34,245 nucleotides of DNA from SAR202 cluster bacterium (GCA_016872515.1 VGZR01000019.1:1-34245), one strand, 5' to 3'; counted from the stretch's first letter, positions 14,952 through 22,990 are shown. Translations and numbers: made by a program. Notes: a model not told the origin generated them from the letters alone.

Positions 14952-15533
14952 CTACGTCCGCTCGACCTGGAGGAAGTCCAGTTCCACCGGGGTCTCGCGC
15001 CCGAAGAAGGAGACGAGCACCCGTATCTTCGCTCTGTCGGGATAAATGTCGTCCACCGTGCCCATGAAGTCCACGAACGGCCCGTCGGTGATACGGACCA
15101 CCTGGCCCTTCACGAACCCGAGGCGCACCCTCGGCTTCGAGGCCTGCATCTGATTCAGGATTGCCTGCGCCTCCGCGTCGTCCAGCGGCACGGGTTTGGG
15201 CCGCTTGTCCCGCTCGTCCTCGGCGGAAACGAAGCCGGTCACGCCGGGGGTGTTGCGCACCACATGCCAACTCTGCTCGTCCATCCGCATCCGCACCATG
15301 ATGTAGCCGGGGAACACCTTGCGGGCGACCGGCTTGCGCTGGCCGTCCTTGATCTCGATCTCCTCTTCGGTAGGAACCACGACCTGGAAGATCTTGTCCT
15401 TCATGTCCATGGTCTCGATGCGGAGCTCGAGGTTCTTCTTCACCCGCTCCTCCTGGCCCGAATAGGCGTGGAGGATGTACCAGCGGGGCTTGTCGTCTGT
15501 GGCGTTTGTCGCGTTTGTGGTGCTGGTGGTCAT
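14952..15533 (-). CDS. nusG: Transcription termination/antitermination factor NusG
   Basis: NusG is an RNA polymerase-bound elongation factor that couples transcription to Rho or the ribosome. Its 193 residues have the NGN domain (PRWYILHAYSGQEERVKKNLELRI, RKVFPGYIMVRM, WHVVRNTPGVTGFV) and the C-terminal KOW domain (FVKGQVVRITDGPFVDFMGTVDDI). A short Thr/Asn-rich N-terminal tail (residues 2-13) is the only unusual part. It starts at the ATG at 15533. secE lies upstream and rplK downstream, the standard order, but both gaps (~230 and ~190 bp) are enlarged by repeats. Confidence 0.97.
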   Translation of the reverse strand: MTTSTTNATNATDDKPRWYILHAYSGQEERVKKNLELRIETMDMKDKIFQVVVPTEEEIEIKDGQRKPVARKVFPGYIMVRMRMDEQSWHVVRNTPGVTGFVSAEDERDKRPKPVPLDDAEAQAILNQMQASKPRVRLGFVKGQVVRITDGPFVDFMGTVDDIYPDRAKIRVLVSFFGRETPVELDFLQVERT

Positions 15534-15563
15534 GGCTAGCCCTGTGCAAAAAAACCTGGCTGT

Positions 15564-15712
15564 TTGTCATGCTGGACCCTGAGCGCAGCGAGGGGGAAGC
15601 ATCTCAGGGCGAAAGGCGATTGTTTTTCCTCCTCCCTGAGAGCCTGTCCTGGGCCTGTCGAAGGAGGGGAGGATTGAGAGCCCGTCCTGAGCTTGTCGAA
15701 GGATGGGGTTGG
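15564..15712 (+). repeat. Family 2 unit and nested-type repeats between secE and nusG
   Basis: 15564-15607 (TGTCATGCTGGACCCTGAGC, then GGGGAAGCATCTCAGG) is a Family 2 copy whose inverted counterpart lies at 21101-21145. 15626-15712 holds a Family 1 left arm with two successive TCGAAGG-type units (CCTGTCCTGGGCCTGTCGAAGG and CCGTCCTGAGCTTGTCGAAGG). Confidence 0.75.
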
Positions 15713-15762
15713 ATCCATACCCTTGACCATTGAGTGGACTTTGTTGCGAGGAGTTGCCATGG

Positions 15763-16008
15763 TTAACGGACGATGCGCTCGATCAACTCAGAGAAGCCGA
15801 TGTCTATCAGGCCCAGGAACACGCCAATCACAGCCGACACGATGATGACCATGACGGTCAGCCGGAACGTCTCCTCACGTGTGGGCCAGGTGACGCGCTT
15901 GAGCTCGGAGGCCACCTCGCCGAACAGCCGGAACGAGAACGCGCGGCGGGCGGCCTCCGGGTCGATCCTCCTTGGACTTGAGGATGGCGCCTCCTCGGTC
16001 CGAGCCAC
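15763..16008 (-). CDS. secE: Preprotein translocase subunit SecE
   Basis: SecE is the small essential subunit that clamps SecY in the plasma-membrane protein-export channel. The product has 81 residues: a variable N-terminus, the conserved amphipathic segment FGEVASELKRVTWPTREET and one membrane segment (~residues 52-72, VMVIIVSAVIGVFLGLIDIGF). The start is a GTG at 16008, four bases after the rpmG stop, and its AAGGAGGTG Shine-Dalgarno lies inside the end of rpmG, so the two are translationally close-coupled. This is the usual tuf-rpmG-secE-nusG arrangement. Confidence 0.95.
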   Translation of the reverse strand: MARTEEAPSSSPRRIDPEAARRAFSFRLFGEVASELKRVTWPTREETFRLTVMVIIVSAVIGVFLGLIDIGFSELIERIVR

Positions 16009-16012
16009 GGGA

Positions 16013-16180
16013 CTAGCGCACCTCCTTGTGAGAGGTGTGCTTGCGGCACCGCGGGCAGAACTTATTCAGCTCCAGCCGCTGCGGGTCGTTGCGCTTGCTC
16101 TTGACGGTGTTGTACGTCCGCTCTTTGCAGTCGTTGCACCCGAGCGTGATGAGTTGTCTGTTCTCTCCCTTGCCGGCCAT
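16013..16180 (-). CDS. rpmG: 50S ribosomal protein L33
   Basis: This 55-residue protein starts at the ATG at 16180: [20 protein letters not shown], and ends [14 protein letters not shown]. The four cysteines in two CxxC pairs (CNDC, CPRC) make it the zinc-binding (C+) form of L33, a large-subunit protein near the E site. It lies between tuf (7 bp upstream) and secE (4 bp downstream), its usual place. Confidence 0.95.
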   Translation of the reverse strand: MAGKGENRQLITLGCNDCKERTYNTVKSKRNDPQRLELNKFCPRCRKHTSHKEVR

Positions 16181-16187
16181 CTTCCAC

Positions 16188-17387
<1,200 letters not shown>

Positions 17388-17431
17388 AACACTCTCTCCC
17401 TTAGACTCTCCCTTTTGTTAGTCGTGTGGCG

Positions 17432-17504
17432 AGCCCACAAGCAGATTTGAACTGCTGACCCCGTTCTTACCAAGAACGTGCTCTACCGACTGAGCTATGT
17501 GGGC
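17432..17504 (-). tRNA. tRNA-Thr (anticodon GGU)
   Basis: This is a 73-base cloverleaf. The acceptor stem is GCCCACA/TGTGGGC with discriminator T. The D-arm has AGCTCAGTCGGTAGAGC, the anticodon stem CGTTC/GAACG encloses TTGGTAA (anticodon GGT), and the T-arm has GTTCAAAT. CCA is not encoded. It lies 44 bp before tuf. Confidence 0.95.
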
Positions 17505-17603
17505 CCGTCTCTCTATATTTTGCCTTATTTGTGTCCCGGCCGTCCGGCGGCGGAGCCCTCTCTGCCTTGTTTCGTATCCCTTGCCCCTGGCGGTGGAGCG
17601 GTG

Positions 17604-17688
17604 TGGAGGGGGTAGGATTCGAACCTACGTAGCCCTTTCGGACGCCAGATTTACAGTCTGGTGGTATTAACCGCTCACCCACCCCTCC
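17604..17688 (-). tRNA. tRNA-Tyr (anticodon GUA)
   Basis: This is an 85-base class II tRNA. The acceptor stem is GGAGGGG/CCCCTCC with discriminator A. The anticodon stem CCAGA/TCTGG encloses CTGTAAA (anticodon GTA). A long variable arm (CGTCCGAAAGGGCTACG) and T-loop GTTCGAATC follow. CCA is not encoded. Confidence 0.96.
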
Positions 17689-17813
17689 GCCACGAAGGTT
17701 CAGTTTAGCACAGGCCTCCACCCAAGCCAATAGGCCGCGCCCACGCAGCGCGCTCTGCCAGGCGACGCCACGCGGCGCAGCCTGCCAGTCTGCCTTGTAA
17801 GAGAGTTCGGAAA

Positions 17814-17886
17814 AGCCCCAGAGGGGAGTCGAACCCACTAACCTGGCGATTACAAATCGCCTGCGCTGCCATTGCGCCACTGGGGC
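17814..17886 (-). tRNA. tRNA-Thr (anticodon UGU)
   Basis: This is a 73-base cloverleaf. The acceptor stem is GCCCCAG/CTGGGGC with discriminator T, and the anticodon stem GGCGA/TCGCC encloses TTTGTAA (anticodon TGT). The T-loop is GTTCGACTC. It is the first gene of the tRNA-tuf series and lies ~100 bp after a promoter. Confidence 0.95.
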
Positions 17887-17991
17887 ACGAGCGCCTCTGC
17901 AACCCAAACGACGGCCTCGACATGGTATGTGAGGGAGAATCGGGCGGGACCGCTGGGTCTTCCTTCAGGTCAGAGCTAATCCACTAGGGAC

Positions 17992-18020
17992 AGTGTATAG
18001 AACCTGCGGGCTGGGGTCAA
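17992..18020 (-). promoter_or_regulatory. Sigma-70-type promoter of the tRNA-tuf-rpmG-secE-nusG operon
   Basis: On the minus strand TTGACC (18020-18015) is followed after 17 bp by TACACT (17997-17992). This places the transcription start near 17985, ~100 bases before tRNA-Thr(UGU). Confidence 0.6.
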
Positions 18021-18124
18021 TGCGGGTGTGGCGGCTGTGGGGGCGGCGACTGCGGAGGTGGCGACACGGGGCCGGGGGCGACGAGGAGGCAGGAGGAGGC
18101 TTCGATGACGGCCCAGACGGGGCA

Positions 18125-19393
18125 CTAGACGGACGGAACGAGGCGTTCGAGGGCGGAGACGAGGCGGCGGAGGGCGGGCTGGCCGGTGGGCACCGACGGC
18201 GACGGCCAGCGGAGGGTTCGGGCGAGCCACCTCGCGGCCCAGTAGAGGGCGAGGCCGGCCAGGGCGCCGATGGCCAGGTTGCCGCCGGACGCCATGGCGG
18301 CGGCGGCGGCGAGGACCGCCAAGCCGAGCTCCGTAGCTGACCTGACGTTCAGGCCGAGGAAGAGGTGTTGCACGCCGACGTAGAAGAGGAGTACGCCGAG
18401 GGCCGCGGCGGGGAGCAGGCTGCGGACTTCCACGGCTGACCGCCCGAAGAGCAGCGCCACGCCGATGAGCAGCAGGCCCAGGAAGGTGGTGGCCAGCGGT
18501 GTCCGGGCACCGAGACGGTAGTGCGCCGTCAGGCCGCCGCAGCCGTGACAGTTGGGCAGGCCGCCAGTGAGGCCCGCCCAGAGGTTGCCTACGGCGATAC
18601 TCAACGCTATGCGTGTGGGGGTGGCCCGCTTCGCCTGATCGCCGAAGTAGGCCTTGGCGGCGTCCGCGGTGGCGATGACGGAGTTGGCCAGCGTCAGGGG
18701 CACCTGGGGTATGACGAGCAGGACGAGGGCGGGCCAGAAGTCGCCTGCCGAAGGGAAGTCAGGGGTGAAGGGCGCGGGGCCGAGCGTCCATGTCCCGGCG
18801 TGCTCGACGGAGAGGCCGACGGCGATGCCCAGGGCGACGACCACCAGCGCGGCGGGGATTGAGCGTACCCGGACGAGCAACAGGAGGAGGGCCACGCCGC
18901 CGACGCCCAGGACAACTCCCGCTGGCACCGTGAAGCCCCCGAAGTCGAGGTGGATCTGCTGACCACTGAGGAGGAAGGGCTTGTCGAAAATCATCTGGTA
19001 GGCGCTCTTGAGGAGCAGCAGACCCAGGCCGAGCTGGACGCCTCGGATGACGGGCGAGGGCACCACTTTCTCCAACAGGCTGATGGCCCGCGTTGCGGTG
19101 AGGAAGACCAGGATGGCGGCCATGAGGAGGGCGGCGGCGGCGATGACGGGCGGGGGCGACTGGAGGGCGATGGCGAGGGCGGCGAGAGCCTTGAGGGGCT
19201 GGGCAGGCATGGGGAGACGGAAGTACCAGCCCGCCAGGATGTAGATGAGTCCCACACCGAGCAGGGTCGTGGTGGGGTTGAGGCCGTTGATGGCGATGAG
19301 GGCGGCTTCGAGGGGGATGAGGACGCCGAGGTCGCCGAAGGCGCCGTTGAGCTCGCGGAGGGTCAGCGGGTACGGTCCGATGCGGAGGTTCAT
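18125..19393 (-). CDS. MOT1-type molybdate/sulfate transporter
   Basis: This is a 422-residue integral membrane protein of the sulfate transporter-like MOT1 branch. The N-terminus shows the branch signatures: ELNGAFGDLGVLIPLEAAL, LIYILAGWYFRLPMPAQPLKALAALAI and later GGLPNCHGCGGLTAHYRLGA. About ten to twelve hydrophobic segments are visible, and the C-terminal STAS domain of classical SulP proteins is absent. MOT1 proteins are high-affinity molybdate carriers in plants and algae and are inferred to carry molybdate or sulfate in bacteria. The divergent regulator at 19675, which has a PBP-like ligand domain of the kind linked to molybdate sensing, supports molybdate. The ATG at 19393 has only a weak upstream Shine-Dalgarno. 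Confidence 0.85.
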   Translation of the reverse strand: MNLRIGPYPLTLRELNGAFGDLGVLIPLEAALIAINGLNPTTTLLGVGLIYILAGWYFRLPMPAQPLKALAALAIALQSPPPVIAAAALLMAAILVFLTATRAISLLEKVVPSPVIRGVQLGLGLLLLKSAYQMIFDKPFLLSGQQIHLDFGGFTVPAGVVLGVGGVALLLLLVRVRSIPAALVVVALGIAVGLSVEHAGTWTLGPAPFTPDFPSAGDFWPALVLLVIPQVPLTLANSVIATADAAKAYFGDQAKRATPTRIALSIAVGNLWAGLTGGLPNCHGCGGLTAHYRLGARTPLATTFLGLLLIGVALLFGRSAVEVRSLLPAAALGVLLFYVGVQHLFLGLNVRSATELGLAVLAAAAAMASGGNLAIGALAGLALYWAARWLARTLRWPSPSVPTGQPALRRLVSALERLVPSV

Positions 19394-19482
19394 GGGGCTA
19401 GCGTTCGATGGCCTCTAAACCAGTGGTTGGAGTCACCCGGCCTTGCACGATAACCTCCATTTCGCGGTCGAGAGCACACAAT

Positions 19483-19566
19483 CACCCCCACCCTTCGACA
19501 GGCTCAGGGCAGGCTCTTGGTCCTCCCCTCCTTCGACAGGCTCAGGACAGGCTCTCGAGGGGGAGG
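19483..19566 (-). repeat. Family 1/nested repeats, inverted orientation
   Basis: Two inverted copies of the nested unit (CCTTCGACAGGCTCAGGGCAGG and CCTTCGACAGGCTCAGGACAGG) end with the Family 1 arm CTCGAGGGGGAGGA. They lie between the MOT1-type gene and its divergent regulator. Confidence 0.75.
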
Positions 19567-19627
19567 AAGAGTTATGAAGGCAGTCCTCATTGGGTGAATG
19601 CACAACCTTTCATAGAAGGCTACTGTC

Positions 19628-19668
19628 TATCAAGTTTGCTTGATAATTTATAAAGTCAACTTTATAAT
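19628..19668 (+). promoter_or_regulatory. Promoter of the MOT1-linked regulator with two overlapping palindromic operators
   Basis: TTGATA (19640-19645), a 17-bp spacer and TATAAT (19663-19668) form a near-consensus promoter. Its start point falls at about 19675, the GTG start codon itself. Two inverted repeats overlap it: TATCAAG/CTTGATA (19628-19634, 19639-19645) over the -35 box, and TTATAAAGT/ACTTTATAA (19648-19656, 19659-19667) over the -10. They are AT-rich in a GC-rich setting. Autoregulation by the HTH protein is inferred. Confidence 0.72.
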
Positions 19669-19674
19669 TCACCC

Positions 19675-20784
19675 GTGGCGAGTGTCAAGAACAGGCTGCG
19701 GGAGGCGCGGGCGAGGGCTGGTCTGTCGCAAGAGGATTCGGCGGAGCAGGCGGGCATCAGCCAGCCGGCGTACTCGGCGATCGAGGCGGGGCGGGCGGTG
19801 CCGTCCACGGAGGTGGCGCTGCGGCTGGCGCGTGCGCTGGGGACGACGGTGGAGGCGCTGTTCTCGCTGACGGACGGGCCGGCGATGGAGGCGGAGGTGG
19901 TGGAGGGCGCGCACGCGTCCACAGGGCAGCGGGTGCAAGTCATCGAGGTGGGGGGCAAGGCGCTGGCGCGGCCTGTGCTGGGCCGGGTGGGCGCGCTGCA
20001 CACGCTGGCGCGGGCGGACGGCGTGGTGGCCAAGGCGGAGGGGTACGGGCGGAGGGCAACGGTGCGGCTGTTCCAGGGCGAGGCGCGCAGGGCGCCGGCG
20101 GTGGTGATGGTGGGCTGCGACCCGGCGGTGGCGCTGTTGGCGGCGGCGCTGGCGGAGCGGGGGACGCGGCTGGTGTGGACGGAGATGGCGAGCTTGGAGG
20201 CGCTGTCGGCGCTGGCGCGGGGCGAGGCGCACGTGGCGGGGTGCCACATGATGGACTCGGCGACGCGCCAGTACAACCTGCCGTGGGTGGAGCAGATGGT
20301 GCCGTTCCCCTGCACGGTGGTGAGCTTCGCGACGTGGCGGCAGGGGTTCATCTTGCCGCCGGGGAACCCCAACCGGCTCAGCCACGTGGAGGACCTGGCC
20401 AAGCCGGGCATCACCATCGTCAACCGGCAGCAGGGGTCGGGGAGCCGCCAGCTGCTGGACCGGCTGTTGAAGCGGCACCACGTGGCCGAGGGGGCCGTGA
20501 AGGGGTACGAACGGGTCGTGCCGGGGCACCTGGCGGTGGCGGAGGTGGTGGCCGCGGGGCTGGCGCACGCGGGCGTGGGCGCGGAGGTGGCGGCGCGAGT
20601 GAACGGGCTGGGGTTCGTGCCGCTGGACGAGGAGCGGTACGACCTGGTGGTGCCGGACAAGTACCTGAACGAGCCTGGGGTGGCGATGATGTTGGACGCG
20701 CTGCAGTTGGCGGGGCTGCGGGGGGAGGTCGAGGCGCTGGGCGGGTACGACGCCTCGGCGATGGGGACGCCGGTACGGGGGTGA
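19675..20784 (+). CDS. XRE-type HTH regulator fused to a periplasmic-binding-protein-like (molybdate-type) domain
   Basis: This is a 369-residue one-component regulator. Residues ~1-62 form an XRE helix-turn-helix (LREARARAGLSQEDSAEQAGISQPAYSAIEAG). A hinge follows, then residues ~90-340 form a PBP-like domain with VVMVGCDPAVALLAAAL, VNRQQGSGSRQLLDRLL and VPGHLAVAEVVAAGLAHAGVG, the type found next to molybdate-binding regulators. It starts with GTG at 19675, with no Shine-Dalgarno sequence and a promoter whose start point is this codon, so the mRNA is probably leaderless. It is divergent from the MOT1-type transporter, which it probably controls in response to an oxyanion (inference). A second, broken copy of its 3' end lies at 21156. 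Confidence 0.85.
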   Translation: MASVKNRLREARARAGLSQEDSAEQAGISQPAYSAIEAGRAVPSTEVALRLARALGTTVEALFSLTDGPAMEAEVVEGAHASTGQRVQVIEVGGKALARPVLGRVGALHTLARADGVVAKAEGYGRRATVRLFQGEARRAPAVVMVGCDPAVALLAAALAERGTRLVWTEMASLEALSALARGEAHVAGCHMMDSATRQYNLPWVEQMVPFPCTVVSFATWRQGFILPPGNPNRLSHVEDLAKPGITIVNRQQGSGSRQLLDRLLKRHHVAEGAVKGYERVVPGHLAVAEVVAAGLAHAGVGAEVAARVNGLGFVPLDEERYDLVVPDKYLNEPGVAMMLDALQLAGLRGEVEALGGYDASAMGTPVRG

Positions 20785-20785
20785 C

Positions 20786-20803
20786 GGCCCCCTCGAGGGG
20801 GCC
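20786..20803 (+). terminator. GC-rich palindrome directly after the regulator stop
   Basis: GGCCCCCTC/GAGGGGGCC is an 18-base perfect palindrome one base after the TGA. It has no real loop and only TT follows, so terminator function is uncertain. Confidence 0.4.
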
Positions 20804-20996
20804 TTGCCTCAAAAGTACCTAGAAGGCATTGCTTCTTGTCATTCTGAGGCCCGCCCCAGCGGGACGAAGAATCTGGCTTCTTGGGTGAAGCAGCCCACCG
20901 TAGTGCAACGCGCACCCTAATGACACCAAATCCTTCGTTGGCCTACGGCCTCCTCAGGATGACAAGACAAGGGCCTTCATGCCACTTTTGAGGCAA
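20804..20996. mobile_element. MITE-like element with perfect 13-bp terminal inverted repeats
   Basis: The 193-bp segment starts with TTGCCTCAAAAGT and ends with its exact complement ACTTTTGAGGCAA. Further inverted similarity runs inward (GAAGGC...CTTGTCATTCTGAG at the left, CTCAGGATGACAAG...GCCTTC at the right). It encodes nothing. The inner arms carry the TGTCATnCTGAG core of Family 2, so Family 2 may be derived from it. No clear target duplication is seen. Confidence 0.65.
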
Positions 20997-21006
20997 TTCT
21001 TCTCAC

Positions 21007-21145
21007 GGGGCGAGGGGTGGGACGACCCCCTAACCCTCTGGCTGCCGTGGCGAACCAGAGGCCTCTCCCGCACGGGGGAGAGGAGGGAGACGCGCCCCGC
21101 CCTGAGATGCTTCGCCCTGATGAAATCGGGGCTCCAGCATGACAG
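21007..21145 (-). repeat. Inverted Family 1 and Family 2 repeats
   Basis: 21007-21088 is a Family 1 copy in inverted orientation (GGCGAGGGG, CTCTGG/CCAGAG stem, GGCCTCTCCCGCACGGGGGAGAGG). 21101-21145 is a Family 2 copy (CCTGAGATGCTTCGCCCTG ending in CCAGCATGACAG), the inverse of the one at 15564. With the MITE-like element and the regulator remnant they fill the 538-bp gene-free stretch. Confidence 0.7.
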
Positions 21146-21155
21146 AAGGCAGCGC

Positions 21156-21249
21156 TGCTGGACACGCTGCGGTTGACGGGGCTGCGGGGGAGGTCGAGGC
21201 GCTGGGCGACTACGACGCGTCGGAGATGGGGCAGACGGTACGGGGATAG
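21156..21249 (+). pseudogene. Remnant of a second copy of the MOT1-linked regulator (3' end only)
   Basis: These ~94 bases closely match the last ~95 bases of the regulator gene (20690-20784). The remnant reads CTGGACACGCTGCGGTTGAC, against the gene's TTGGACGCGCTGCAGTTGGC. Both continue with GGGAGGTCGAGGCGCTGGGC, and the remnant ends TACGGGGATAG. One G is missing from the G run, which shifts the frame. It lacks everything upstream and is separated from the intact gene by the MITE-like element and repeats. It is a remnant of a tandem paralogue or of a duplication. Confidence 0.8.
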
Positions 21250-21261
21250 CGCAGGCTTCTC

Positions 21262-21318
21262 CACCCCTCACCCCTGATTTCATCGGGGTCTCTCCCCCTT
21301 CGATGAGCTCAGTGCAGG
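21262..21318 (-). repeat. Inverted, degenerate Family 1 repeat
   Basis: CACCCCTCACCCCTGATTTCATCGGGGTCTCTCCCCCTTCGATGAGC is an inverted copy whose hairpin is reduced to CCCCTGAT/ATCGGGG. It lies just past the stop of the hypothetical gene at 21323. Confidence 0.6.
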
Positions 21319-21322
21319 TTTT

Positions 21323-21838
21323 CTAGGACAGCACAACAACAGGAACAGGAAGTCGTATCTCCTTTTCAGCCTCCCTCGTATACATCTTTACAAAGAGTCT
21401 CCCATTGTACTTCTGTGCCGCTACGAACTTCACCCTTATCGTGATTGACCTTCCTTTTCTCCGATGCCATTGAGCCTTATAGTTCCAGTACCACGTCCTA
21501 TCTCTAGCCCCATCCATAGGCGGACGTACATCTACGTTGTGTGGAACCTCGTTCCGTCCAAAATCGTGAAGCCCTTTAATCTCTAACGGATAGGTTCCTT
21601 CCTCGAACCTGATTGCAATCCAATCCACTAACGAATCAATATTCAAGCGTAGAGTTAGATCAAGTGCCTGCTCAACTTCTGAAACGTCGAAGAGTGTTTT
21701 GCACGGTTCAATGTGAAAGGGGCTCGAAAGTCCAGATTCGCGCTGACGATGATGCCAAAACCTCCATACACCGACAGCCCCCACTGTAAACAAGGTGGCT
21801 GCGGACAAGGCAACAGCAGTATTCTTTTGCCACGTCAT
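21323..21838 (-). CDS. Hypothetical protein with one N-terminal membrane segment
   Basis: I do not recognise this 171-residue protein. It begins MTWQKNTAVALSAATLFTVGAVGVWRF, a single hydrophobic segment (residues ~8-26) followed by a basic patch (HHRQRE). That suggests an inner-membrane anchor with the C-terminal part on the cytoplasmic side. The rest is a soluble, mixed domain (residues ~40-165) with many aromatic and basic residues (RTWYWNYKAQWHRRKGRS). The coding region is visibly richer in A and T than its neighbours and uses different codons, a sign of recent transfer. It sits between a regulator remnant and a decayed nuclease, an unstable part of the window. Confidence 0.65.
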   Translation of the reverse strand: MTWQKNTAVALSAATLFTVGAVGVWRFWHHRQRESGLSSPFHIEPCKTLFDVSEVEQALDLTLRLNIDSLVDWIAIRFEEGTYPLEIKGLHDFGRNEVPHNVDVRPPMDGARDRTWYWNYKAQWHRRKGRSITIRVKFVAAQKYNGRLFVKMYTREAEKEIRLPVPVVVLS

Positions 21839-21972
21839 ACCACGAGCACCCTGATACCAACAATCGAAACTAAGAACGAGAAGCGTGGTCGACGTGTCGC
21901 GGTGTCTCGACCCATTTCAGAGGCATTGTAGCGAGGCTCCTTCGTATGAGGGAGGAGGATACCCCGCCGCTA

Positions 21973-22923
21973 TCAGTACTGGAGGCGGCTGACGTCGAGC
22001 TGGACGCGCCGGGCCCTGGCGGTCGCCTTGGTGGAGGCGGCCGGGGCGGTGAGGTTGACGATGAGGACGTTGACGAGCCTGCCGTCGAGGGCGACGGCGT
22101 AGAACTCGCCGTCGCGCTGGGCGCCAGCGAGTTCGAGGGTGACGCCGGGCGCGGCGTTGTACACGAGGCAGTAGCCGACCGGCTCGCCCCACTCGTCGGC
22201 GTAGTGCTTGGCCTGGCGGATACCAACGAGGACCTCGTCGCTGTTTTGGGGGTCGAAGACCTTGACCTCGAGGACGAGGCGGCGTGCGCCGGGGGGGCGT
22301 GGCAGAGACGAGGTCGGCCTTGGCGGAGCGAGAGGGGGTGTAGGGATCGGCGACGAAGTCTATGCCGCAGTCGAAGAGGTAGCGGTGGAGGTCGGTCTTG
22401 AGCCTTGCTTCGGCCTGTTTCCAGCGCGCGCCTTCGCCGCCGCCTTGGGCGAGCAGCAGTAGGGAGTCGCGCTCGAACCACTCGGAGCGCTGCTTTTAGC
22501 GGAGGAGGACGGCGCGGATGAGGTCGTCGGCGCTGCCCTGGCGTGCAAGCTGGTCGAGGATGGGGGCGACGAAGAGGCGGACGAACTGCGAGAGGGCCTG
22601 AGCGTCGGAGGGGTCGCGGTGGCCGCGGGGCAGGTAGAGGCAGCCGATGTCGCAGAGGCGGTTGCCCGTCTCGAAAGTTGACCAGCGTTCGTTCTGAAGA
22701 AGAGTCTTGACCAGGAGGAGGCCGAAGGCGGCGAGGCAGGGGGGCGACGTGTTGCTGCTCGCGGGCGACGAGGCCGTCGAGGTTGGCCTTGCAGGGGGTC
22801 GCCGGTGAGGACGTCGAGGAGGAGCTGAAGCTCGCCCTTCAGCAGCGCCGGGTGCATCGAGGGGATCGCCGCGGAGAGGTCGCGGGCGAGGGCCTGGTTG
22901 GGGTTGGATGCGATAGCGAACAC
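21973..22923 (-). pseudogene. Decayed PD-(D/E)XK nuclease-like gene
   Basis: Pieces in all three minus frames join into one protein of ~315 residues. It starts at the GTG at 22923 (MFAIASNPNQALARDLSAAIP). It shifts near 22785 (to KANLDGLVAREQQHVAP) and again at the G6 run 22739-22744 (to CLAAFGLLLVKTLLQNERW). It has an in-frame TAA at 22496-22498, then continues KQRSEWFERDSLLLLAQGGGEG. A last shift in the C7 run near 22291-22297 leads to RRLVLEVKVFDPQNSDEVLV and the end at 21973. The KADLVS ... LVLEVK pattern, with Asp, Glu and Lys, fits a PD-(D/E)XK active site. Some shifts lie in homopolymers, but the stop codon is a separate lesion. Confidence 0.7.
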
Positions 22924-22962
22924 ATGTTCCTATATGCATTGTAGCACACCCAATGAGCAGCA

Positions 22963-22990
22963 TAGGGGCGGGTTTTCAAACCCGCCCCTA
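22963..22990 (-). terminator. Perfect 13-bp hairpin downstream of larC
   Basis: TAGGGGCGGGTTT and AAACCCGCCCCTA are separated by only two bases, 51 bp after the larC stop. No T run follows on the minus strand. It may end larC transcription or be another small palindromic repeat. Confidence 0.5.

Noticed and set aside
17505-17813. A tRNA-Gly gene expected between tRNA-Tyr and tRNA-Thr(GGU) by comparison with E. coli
   Set aside because: No cloverleaf or T-loop motif is visible in either gap on reading both strands.
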